From positions 1-5,381 of the forward strand of contig JASLBX010000356.1 in the NCBI GenBank assembly GCA_030146385.1: a stretch of DNA of 5,381 nucleotides. The letters are read 5' to 3'. Both the position numbers and the translations under genes were made by a program. Below the pieces are notes generated by a model. It did not search any database. It was not told the DNA's origin and saw nothing but the letters and a program-made list of their open reading frames with translations. Position 1 is the stretch's first letter. Each line of letters starts with the position of its first letter. The stretch comes from Jiangellaceae bacterium (GTDB lineage: Bacteria; Actinomycetota; Actinomycetes; Jiangellales; Jiangellaceae). This document shows, piece after piece, positions 1 to 4,869 of the stretch.

Positions 1-164
1 AGTTCGGCTCCGGGGCTGACCGGCATGCCAACATCGGCGACGGACGAATCGGCGCCGACGCCATCGCGGCCGTCGCACGCGCAGCAGGTACTCCGATGAT
101 CGTCGAGACGCCGGGCGCGGGTCACGCGTCCGACATCGAGGTCCTCCGCAAGTTGCTTACCTGA
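1..164 (+). CDS. nfo: Deoxyribonuclease IV (endonuclease IV, AP endonuclease family 2), C-terminal fragment
   Basis: This is the 3' end of a gene that begins before the window; in frame from base 3 it gives 53 residues and a TGA at 162-164. The fragment contains DRHANIGDGRIG and, further on, MIVETPGAGH. In the endonuclease IV family (TIM-barrel, three-metal AP endonucleases) the Asp and His of the D-R-H motif and the Glu of the ETP motif bind the zinc cluster. All three are present here (Asp codon at 18, His at 24, Glu at 105). The family incises DNA 5' of abasic sites in base-excision repair, in the cytoplasm. The end of the protein about 17 residues after the ETP motif matches the usual family C-terminus, so this end is intact. 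Its last 8 bases overlap the end of the convergent MarR gene. A related TIM-barrel sugar isomerase is the main alternative, but the HANIGDG/ETP pattern favours Nfo. Confidence 0.85.
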   Translation, partial: FGSGADRHANIGDGRIGADAIAAVARAAGTPMIVETPGAGHASDIEVLRKLLT

Positions 165-657
165 CCGCGGCTTGCTGCTCGCTCGCGGATTGCGCTCCGG
201 CGACCGCCCCGGGGTGCACCGCATCGCGGATGACCCGAAGGGCGTCGGTGAGCGCCGACAGCTGGTCTGCGGTTAGCCGGCCGGTGTACCACTTCTCGAC
301 GTCGTCCAGATGGGGCCCGAGCACGCTCACAACGCGCTCCATGCCCGCATCGGTGATCTGAGCCCAGGTGCCGCGACGGTCGGTCTCGCAGCTCTCCCGT
401 GTCGTCAGGCCGTCGCGTTCCAGCCGGTCGACCACTCGCGTGATGCCGCTGGTCGACAAGCTGGTCTGCGCAGACAGATCGCTCATGCGCAGCCGTCCAC
501 CTGGGGTCCGGGCCAGCCGAAGCAACACTTCGTACTCGGTCTCGGACAACCCGTACTCCGCGAAGCGCGGAGCAAGCTTTGCGCTGAGGCCGAGATGTGC
601 CTCCATGAACAGCCCGACCGCGGTGAGCCGAGGGTCGTCCAAGATCGGGGATGCCAT
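157..657 (-). CDS. MarR-family winged-helix transcriptional regulator
   Basis: This is a 166-residue protein, a normal MarR length. An N-terminal dimerisation helix (about residues 8-35) is followed by the winged helix-turn-helix: RMSDLSAQTSLSTSGITRVV is the HTH (about 57-76), then DRLERDGL, then the wing with the typical TDRRG motif (92-96) and ITDAG. C-terminal helices (about 110-145) complete the dimer, and the tail is Ala/Gln-rich and probably disordered. The ATG at 657 is chosen because AGGA lies 8 nt upstream (in GGTAGGATTCTTGAC). A TTG at 681 would add 8 residues but lies inside the operator palindrome. MarR proteins are dimeric repressors that usually bind palindromes in the divergent promoter and are released by small ligands or oxidation. 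Here the divergent gene is yceI, and a 19-bp inverted repeat sits between the two. The only cysteine is Cys90, next to the wing. Ligand unknown. Confidence 0.93.
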   Translation of the reverse strand: MASPILDDPRLTAVGLFMEAHLGLSAKLAPRFAEYGLSETEYEVLLRLARTPGGRLRMSDLSAQTSLSTSGITRVVDRLERDGLTTRESCETDRRGTWAQITDAGMERVVSVLGPHLDDVEKWYTGRLTADQLSALTDALRVIRDAVHPGAVAGAQSASEQQAAVR

Positions 658-673
658 GTCAAGAATCCTACCG

Positions 674-692
674 CAAGTCAATTGTTGACTTG
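674..692. promoter_or_regulatory. Probable MarR operator, perfect 8-bp inverted repeat with 3-bp centre
   Basis: The sequence is CAAGTCAATTGTTGACTTG. The arms CAAGTCAA (674-681) and TTGACTTG (685-692) are exact reverse complements around TTG. The length and the TTGA/TCAA half-site character are typical of operators bound by MarR-family dimers. It lies 17 bp upstream of the marR start codon and overlaps the -35 hexamer of the yceI promoter, so binding should block yceI and could also repress marR. The assignment to this particular MarR is inferred from position. Confidence 0.75.
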
Positions 693-712
693 AGGAATAT
701 TGATCCTAGAAT
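685..712 (+). promoter_or_regulatory. Sigma-70-type promoter for yceI
   Basis: The -35 is TTGACT (685-690), followed by a 16-bp spacer and the -10 TAGAAT (707-712). Both are close to the vegetative sigma consensus and stand out in an AT-richer stretch of otherwise GC-rich DNA. The start site would fall near 719, giving a 5' leader of about 40 nt. A Shine-Dalgarno GGAG at 750-753 is spaced 7 nt from the ATG at 761. The -35 is the right arm of the 19-bp palindrome. No equally clear promoter was found for marR on the other strand. Confidence 0.65.
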
Positions 713-714
713 CA
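701..714. promoter_or_regulatory. Second imperfect dyad over the yceI -10 region
   Basis: TGATCCTAGAATCA reads as its own reverse complement at 12 of 14 positions around a CTAG core. It covers the -10 hexamer. Its centre is about 24 bp from the centre of the 19-bp palindrome, roughly two helical turns, so it could be an accessory site for the same regulator. Its half-site differs from the first palindrome, so this is tentative. Confidence 0.35.
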
Positions 715-760
715 TTGCTACGACAGCGTAAGCGACTCCCAACCCCCTTGGAGTAGTGAC

Positions 761-1339
761 ATGACTCAGACCACGCTGCCAACGATCCGCGACTGGCAGG
801 GCGCGACCCTCCCCGCGCCGGGCACCTTCACCATCGACCCGCAACACAGCAATGTCGGATTCGTGGCGACGCACATGATGTTCACCAAGGTGCGCGGTCA
901 CTTCACCGACGTGTCTGGCACCGTGACGATCGCCGAGGACCCCACCGAGTCGGTCGTCGAGGTTGCCGTGAAGACCGCGAGCGTCACCACCGGCGCCGAG
1001 GACCGCGACAACCACCTGCGGTCGGCAGACTTCTTCGACGTCGAGAACCACCCGGAGATGACGTTCCGCTCGACCGAGATCCGGCACGTCGGCGGCTCCG
1101 AGTTTGCCGTCACCGGTGACCTGACCATCCGCGGCGTCACGCGTCCCGTCGAGTTCGCCGTCACCTTCGACGGTGCCGGGGTCAACCCGTGGGGCGTCGA
1201 GGTTGCCGGCGTCAGTGCGCAGGCCCAGGTCAACCGCGAGGACTGGGGCCTGACCTGGAACGCCGCCCTCGAGACCGGTGGCGTCCTGGTGGGCAAGAAG
1301 GTCACCCTGGCCATCGAGATCCAGGGCGCCCGCGCCTGA
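761..1339 (+). CDS. YceI-like domain protein, cytoplasmic form
   Basis: This 192-residue protein matches the YceI family (lipocalin-like beta barrel that binds polyisoprenoid or other lipid chains) along nearly its whole length. Recognisable blocks are FTIDPQHSNVGFVATHMM (about 23-40), HLRSADFFDVENHP (85-98), FRS, LTIRGVTRPVEF, and the C-terminal block REDWGLTWNAALETGGVLVG (159-178). There is no signal peptide: about 20 polar, Pro-containing residues precede the domain. This cytoplasmic form is common in actinomycetes and differs from the secreted E. coli protein. Known homologues bind isoprenoid quinones or polyprenyl chains, but the physiological role is poorly defined. The start is the ATG with GGAG 7 nt upstream. 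The gene diverges from a MarR gene and sits under an operator-overlapped promoter, so expression is probably induced when the regulator is released. No cofactor-binding or catalytic residues are evident. Family assignment is firm; specific function is not. Confidence 0.93.
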   Translation: MTQTTLPTIRDWQGATLPAPGTFTIDPQHSNVGFVATHMMFTKVRGHFTDVSGTVTIAEDPTESVVEVAVKTASVTTGAEDRDNHLRSADFFDVENHPEMTFRSTEIRHVGGSEFAVTGDLTIRGVTRPVEFAVTFDGAGVNPWGVEVAGVSAQAQVNREDWGLTWNAALETGGVLVGKKVTLAIEIQGARA

Positions 1340-1356
1340 GCCATCCTCACGTCGCG

Positions 1357-1434
1357 GCATGCCTGTCCGGCCACCACTAGGCCAGTCGGCGCCGTACCAC
1401 CCGCACAGGCCTGGTGCGGCACGGACAGGCATGC
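1357..1434. repeat. 78-bp structure with perfect 13-bp terminal inverted repeats
   Basis: GCATGCCTGTCCG (1357-1369) is exactly complementary to CGGACAGGCATGC (1422-1434). The 52-nt interior holds a second hairpin, CCGCAC (1401-1406) with GTGCGG (1414-1419), and an 8-bp palindrome CGGCGCCG (1387-1394), so it could fold as a branched stem. It begins 18 nt after the yceI stop and ends 42 nt before femX, filling most of the 137-bp intergenic gap. It could be a factor-independent terminator for yceI (no T-run follows it), a small dispersed repeat or MITE remnant, or a structured RNA. I see no clear target-site duplication at its edges. Confidence 0.6.
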
Positions 1435-1440
1435 TGAACG

Positions 1441-1476
1441 TGATCATCCGGCAGCGACCACGTACGCTCGTGCAGC
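1441..1476 (+). promoter_or_regulatory. Possible promoter giving a leaderless femX transcript
   Basis: TACGCT (1463-1468) fits the actinobacterial -10 pattern TANNNT. TGATCA (1441-1446), 16 bp upstream, would be a weak -35. The predicted start would be about 1475, within a few bases of the GTG at 1477. No Shine-Dalgarno sequence is visible before that GTG. An inverted repeat ACCACG (1457-1462)/CGTGGT (1476-1481) and a direct repeat GCAGCG (1451-1456 and 1472-1477, 21 bp apart) bracket the -10 and could be regulator-binding sites. All of this is weak. Confidence 0.3.
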
Positions 1477-2601
1477 GTGGTGCTCCAGGTACGTGAAATC
1501 TCCCGCGAGGAACACCTCGCGGCCATCGCCGACCGCCCCTCCGTGAGCTTCCTGCAGACTCCGGCATGGGGCGAGGTCAAGCGTGAATGGCGGGCCGAAT
1601 CGTTGGCCTGGTTCGACGGCGACTTGATCGTCGGCACCGCGCTCGTGCTGTATCGCCAGGCGCCACGGATAAGGCGGTACCTGGCGTACATTCCCGAAGG
1701 TCCGGCGATCGACTGGACCGATGCGGCCAAGAACGGCCTCGCCCGCTGGCTTGACCCGCTGGTCGCTCATGTGAAGGGACGCGGCGCGTTCGGGCTGCGA
1801 ATCGGCCCACCCGTCGAGGTACGCCGTTGGAGCGCGCCGACCGTCAAGGCGGCCCTCACCGACGACGCCACCAGCCGCTTGAGCGACATCGCTCCGGATG
1901 CGACCGACACCGACGGTGCCGCGATCTCCGATCAGCTACGCGAGCTCGGGTGGAAGCGGCAGACCTCCGAAGGCAGTTTCACCGCCGGACAGCCGCAGTT
2001 CGTCTTCCAGCTTCCCCTCGCCGGCCGTAGCGAGGATGACCTGCTCAAGGGCTTCAACCAACTCTGGCGCCGCAACATCAAGAAGGCGGACAAGGCCGGC
2101 GTGACCGTCGAGCTCGGCACGGCCGACGACCTTCCCGGGTTCCACGAGCTCTACCTCGAGACGGCGCACCGGGACGGCTTCACCCCACGGCCGCTGCCGT
2201 ACTTCCAGGGCATGTGGCGGGCCATGACCGCCGAGGCGCCCGAGCGGATCCGGCTCTACCTCGCTCGCCACGAGGGCGACCTGATCGCCGCCACAACGAT
2301 GGTCCGCGTCGGCGAGCACGCGTGGTACTCCTACGGCGCATCGTCGACCGAGAAGCGGGAAGTCCGTGGCTCCAACGCCGTCCAGTGGCGGATGATGCAG
2401 GACGCGCTCGCCGACGGCTGCGCCGTCTACGACATGCGCGGCATCACCGACACCCTCGACGCGGACGATCCGCACGTCGGACTGATCCGGTTCAAGATCG
2501 GCACCGGCGGCGAGGCCGTCGAGTACCTCGGCGAGTGGGACCTGCCGATCTCGACCATCCTCTACACCGCGTTCGACCTCTACATGAAGCGAAGGAGTTG
2601 A
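1477..2601 (+). CDS. femX: FemX/FemAB-family peptidoglycan bridge aminoacyltransferase (lipid II:glycine glycyltransferase type)
   Basis: This is a 374-residue soluble protein with the two-GNAT-domain layout of the Fem family, which transfers amino acids from aminoacyl-tRNA to the stem peptide of lipid II on the cytoplasmic face of the membrane. Domain 1 has SFLQTPAWGEVK (24-35) and YIPEGPAIDW (71-80). Domain 2 has FNQLWRRNIKKADKAGV (from 193), LYLARHEGDLIAAT, WYSYGASS (283-290), YDMRGI, and the family block GLIRFKIGTGGEAVEYLGEW (335-354). It lacks the long coiled-coil arm of staphylococcal FemA, which is the compact form expected of enzymes adding a first residue. In streptomycetes the equivalent enzyme adds the Gly linking LL-diaminopimelate peptidoglycan; that amino acid choice is inferred here. 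The start is GTG at 1477; GTG at 1480 is equally possible, and neither has a clear ribosome-binding site. The stop lies 6 bp before the next gene, so the two are co-transcribed. Confidence 0.88.
   Translation: MVLQVREISREEHLAAIADRPSVSFLQTPAWGEVKREWRAESLAWFDGDLIVGTALVLYRQAPRIRRYLAYIPEGPAIDWTDAAKNGLARWLDPLVAHVKGRGAFGLRIGPPVEVRRWSAPTVKAALTDDATSRLSDIAPDATDTDGAAISDQLRELGWKRQTSEGSFTAGQPQFVFQLPLAGRSEDDLLKGFNQLWRRNIKKADKAGVTVELGTADDLPGFHELYLETAHRDGFTPRPLPYFQGMWRAMTAEAPERIRLYLARHEGDLIAATTMVRVGEHAWYSYGASSTEKREVRGSNAVQWRMMQDALADGCAVYDMRGITDTLDADDPHVGLIRFKIGTGGEAVEYLGEWDLPISTILYTAFDLYMKRRS
2591..2597 (+). promoter_or_regulatory. Ribosome-binding site of the alanine-racemase-like gene, inside the end of femX
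   Basis: GAAGGAG lies 10 nt upstream of the GTG at 2608 and overlaps the last codons of femX. It fixes the GTG as the start of the downstream gene and suggests that its translation is linked to that of femX. Confidence 0.7.
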
Positions 2602-2607
2602 GCCGCG

Positions 2608-3621
2608 GTGCCCCTCATTCTCCAGGTCGACGCCGGCATGTGGCGGGACCACCTGAAGGCGTACGTCGGGGGGCACGCCGGCGCGATCCCTGTCGCGAAG
2701 GGCAACGGCTACGGTTTCGGGACGTCCGTCCTCGCGACCGAAGCAGCCGCGCTCGGCGTTCCGGCCCTTGCCGTGGGGACGTACGACGAACTGCCCGCCG
2801 CCCAAGCCTTTTCGGGCGAGACGCTAGTCCTGTCGCCCTGGCGGCCCGGGACGCCCCCGGCTTCCGGACGCGTCATCCATACCGTGTCGCGGCTCAGCGA
2901 CATGCATGATCTGGCGGCTTCGCATGAGCGTCCGGACGTCGTGGTCGAGGTTCTGACGAGCATGCGCCGCCACGGCCTCGCGGCCACTGAGATCATCGAG
3001 GCGGCCGCCCTGCTCGATTCGGTGCGCTTCCGGGGCTGGGCCCTTCACCTGCCGCTGGCCGGCGACCGGCTCGGCGAAGCCCGCCGGCTCGCAGCACCTT
3101 TGCTTGCCGCCGCTCCCGGGCCACTGTGGGTTAGCCACCTCGATCCGTGGGATGCCGGAACGCTCGCCGGCGAACTGTCCACGGAAGTCCATCTCCGAGT
3201 AGGGACCGCGCTGTGGCTCGGGGCGCGGTCGGCGCTGCGGGCCCGGGCCACCGTCCTGGACGTACATGAAGTGCCGCGGGGCGAGACCTTCGGCTACCGC
3301 CAGCGGCGGGCCCGGAGCTCCGGCAGCCTGGTCGTCGTCGCCGGCGGGACGGCGCACGGCATCGCACTTGAGGCTCCGACTCCGGCAACGTCCGTGCGGC
3401 AGCGGGCCGTCGCGGTCGCCAAGGGAGGGCTGGAGGCCACCGGCCGCGCCCTGTCCCCGTTCTACGTCGGTGAGAAGCAGCGCTGGTTTGCCGAACCGCC
3501 ACACATGCAGTGCTCGATGATCTGGGTGCCGTCGAATGTCCCGGCACCGACGGTCGGAGACGAGCTGGACGTCGACGTCCGGCTTACGACGACGACGTTC
3601 GACCAGATCCGCTGGACGTGA
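2608..3621 (+). CDS. Alanine-racemase-like fold-type III PLP protein with altered active site
   Basis: This 337-residue protein follows the two-domain plan of alanine racemase: an N-terminal PLP barrel, then a C-terminal beta domain from about 212. The motif PVAKGNGYGFG (28-38) corresponds to the racemase V-K-x-N-x-Y-G-x-G, with Lys31 as PLP lysine and Tyr35 at the usual +4 position. LTSMRRHGL (116-124) matches the D-T-G-M-x-R-x-G block, keeping the Arg (121). HLRVGTALWLG (195-205) matches R-x-G-x-x-L-Y-G, with Arg197 expected to face the PLP pyridine nitrogen. His147 matches the conserved T-H-F-A histidine. However, the GYADG block that carries the catalytic tyrosine reads AGGTAHG (245-251), Glu114 replaces the lysine that is carbamylated in typical enzymes, the R-V-S-M-D-Q block reads MQCSMIWVP, and the usual C-terminal R-V-P-R-x-Y segment is absent (337 versus about 370 residues). 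It may not be an ordinary racemase. It is co-transcribed with femX, so a role in peptidoglycan amino acids is inferred. Confidence 0.82.
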   Translation: MPLILQVDAGMWRDHLKAYVGGHAGAIPVAKGNGYGFGTSVLATEAAALGVPALAVGTYDELPAAQAFSGETLVLSPWRPGTPPASGRVIHTVSRLSDMHDLAASHERPDVVVEVLTSMRRHGLAATEIIEAAALLDSVRFRGWALHLPLAGDRLGEARRLAAPLLAAAPGPLWVSHLDPWDAGTLAGELSTEVHLRVGTALWLGARSALRARATVLDVHEVPRGETFGYRQRRARSSGSLVVVAGGTAHGIALEAPTPATSVRQRAVAVAKGGLEATGRALSPFYVGEKQRWFAEPPHMQCSMIWVPSNVPAPTVGDELDVDVRLTTTTFDQIRWT

Positions 3622-3635
3622 CGTCACCCTCCCGC

Positions 3636-3662
3636 GTTGCTGGGCTCAGCCGGCCCAGCGGC
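3636..3662. terminator. Stem-loop between convergent operons, candidate bidirectional terminator
   Basis: GCTGGGC (3639-3645) pairs perfectly with GCCCAGC (3653-3659) across a 7-nt loop. The stem extends to 10 pairs with two G-T wobbles (3636-3638 with 3660-3662). It begins 14 nt after the racemase-like gene stop and overlaps the last codons and stop of the PIG-V-like gene, within the 24-bp convergent gap. There is no T-run on either side, which is usual for GC-rich actinomycete terminators. Confidence 0.45.
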
Positions 3663-4869
3663 TGGTGAGGAACGCGGCGGCCCAGATGGCCATCAACGGG
3701 ACGCTGATGCTGAGATATGCCCACAGCACCCAGCGTCGGCGGGCGGCCACGACGGCGAAACCGATCCACAGCGGCCACCACAGCAACGTCGCCCGCGGGA
3801 CGGAGAAGTACCAGTACGACGTCGCGAACGCCACGACCTGCAGCCCGACCCAGGTCGCTTCCCCCCAGCGCCGCAACGAGAGCAGGGCGGCCGTAAGGGC
3901 TACGCCGATGAAGACGGCGACGATCTCCGCCCGGAACATCCAGACGAAGTCGATCGAGACCGTGTCGCCGAAGGCGGCGTTCCAGGTGTTGGCGAACGAG
4001 TCCCAGGGCCAGGTGAACGTCCGATTCCACTCCTGCGCCTGGGCGTTCAGCCAGGCCAGCCAATCGCCGGTCAGCCAGCGCAGGTAGGCCATCCAGGCGA
4101 ACAGCGGGACGGCCGGCACGAATAGCCAGCCGACGCCGCCGAGGCCGCGGCGATGGCGCGATGTCAGCCACTCGACGACCAGTGCGGCCACGAGGAACAC
4201 TCCGCTGACCCGCACGGTGCAGGCCAACGCCGCCAGCACGCCGGCCCCCGCCCACCGGCCCTGCCGCGCGGCCAGCCAGGACGGGAACGCCAGAGCGAGA
4301 AACAACGACTCGGTGTAGGGCGCGGCCAGGAACACGGCCGGCGGCGCGAACACCCAAGCCACGACGGCAAGGCGGCCGACCCCTGGTCCACCCTCGAGAT
4401 CTCCGAGTCTCGCCAACGACACCGCCGCCACCGCACCTGCTACCAGCGACACGAGCAGCCCGACCAGCACATGGGGGAGCCCTACCAGGTTCCCGAGCCA
4501 CAACAACACTGGAAAGCCGGGGAAGAACGCTTCGTTCGGCACGCCCGTGGGCTCGCCCCCGTAACCGAACTCCGCGATACCCCGGAAGTGGTAGAAGTCC
4601 CACTGCACCCATCGGTCGAGGAACGGCTGGACGACCCCGTCGGAACCGATCAGCAGCCAGCCGGTTGCTCCGGCGACGACAAAGATCGACACACGGCTGG
4701 CCAGCCAGATCAGGAGCGCTTCGCGATCCGTCGCACGCAGCCGCTGCCACCAGGAACGTCCCTCGCCGTTCCCGTCCAAGATCAAGTGGTTTGAACTGGA
4801 CGGGACACGTCGATGTCGCCGGCGTGTCGCGAACACTTGATCTTCGTTGGTGGGACGCGGTTCGGTCAT
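3646..4869 (-). CDS. PIG-V-like (GT-C) membrane mannosyltransferase
   Basis: This is a 407-residue polytopic membrane protein with about nine or ten hydrophobic spans; the first is about residues 51-75. The first extracytoplasmic loop carries WDFYHFRGIAEFGYGG (90-105) followed by AFFPGFPVLL. This is the W-D...A..G-Y...F-F-P-x-x-P signature of the PIG-V/Mannosyl_trans2 group, with Asp91 as the likely catalytic acidic residue. APYTESLFLAL (183-193) is a second hallmark. Family members use polyprenyl-phosphate mannose as donor on the outer face of the membrane; the acceptor here is unknown (lipoglycan, glycolipid or protein are all possible). The ATG at 4869 overlaps the upstream stop as ATGA, indicating translational coupling, and no Shine-Dalgarno precedes it. 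Residues 9-31 are Arg/Ser-rich and are encoded by a palindromic repeat; the protein resumes normal character after about residue 38. A later start such as TTG at 4779 cannot be excluded. It converges on the femX operon. Confidence 0.85.
   Translation of the reverse strand: MTEPRPTNEDQVFATRRRHRRVPSSSNHLILDGNGEGRSWWQRLRATDREALLIWLASRVSIFVVAGATGWLLIGSDGVVQPFLDRWVQWDFYHFRGIAEFGYGGEPTGVPNEAFFPGFPVLLWLGNLVGLPHVLVGLLVSLVAGAVAAVSLARLGDLEGGPGVGRLAVVAWVFAPPAVFLAAPYTESLFLALAFPSWLAARQGRWAGAGVLAALACTVRVSGVFLVAALVVEWLTSRHRRGLGGVGWLFVPAVPLFAWMAYLRWLTGDWLAWLNAQAQEWNRTFTWPWDSFANTWNAAFGDTVSIDFVWMFRAEIVAVFIGVALTAALLSLRRWGEATWVGLQVVAFATSYWYFSVPRATLLWWPLWIGFAVVAARRRWVLWAYLSISVPLMAIWAAAFLTSRWAG
4770..4844. repeat. 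Nested palindromic element inside the 5' end of the PIG-V-like gene
   Basis: The outer arms AAGATCAAGTG (4778-4788) and CACTTGATCTT (4834-4844) are perfect 11-bp inverted repeats enclosing 67 bp. Inside is GACACG (4804-4809)/CGTGTC (4823-4828) around an 8-bp palindrome CGCCGGCG (4817-4824). A competing hairpin pairs TCCCGTCCA (4770-4778) with TGGACGGGA (4797-4805). The arms are AT-richer than the surrounding gene. Such density of dyads in coding sequence is unusual and resembles a dispersed palindromic repeat or MITE remnant. It encodes residues 9-31 of the protein, before the first membrane span. Confidence 0.65.

Noticed and set aside
658..681. TTG at 681 as start of the MarR protein.
   Set aside because: It adds eight residues encoded within the operator palindrome and lacks a ribosome-binding site, whereas the ATG at 657 has AGGA at a proper distance.
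668..1567. Long minus-strand open frame (299 codons) opposite yceI.
   Set aside because: It is antisense to a clear YceI gene, crosses the operator and the intergenic repeat, has no recognisable domain and low-complexity Gly/Arg/Asp composition. It is a GC-rich shadow frame.
1936..2805. Minus-strand open frame (289 codons) across the femX/racemase-like junction.
   Set aside because: It is antisense to two well-supported genes and reads as repetitive Val/Gly/Arg-rich sequence without family motifs.
2214..2909. Plus-strand 231-codon frame overlapping femX and the next gene.
   Set aside because: Extremely Arg-rich out-of-frame translation of two real genes; no domain.
4778..4844. Target-site duplication around the palindromic element in the PIG-V-like gene.
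   Set aside because: CGTT occurs at 4767-4770 and 4845-4848, but the left copy is separated from the arm by 7 bp, so it is not a convincing duplication.
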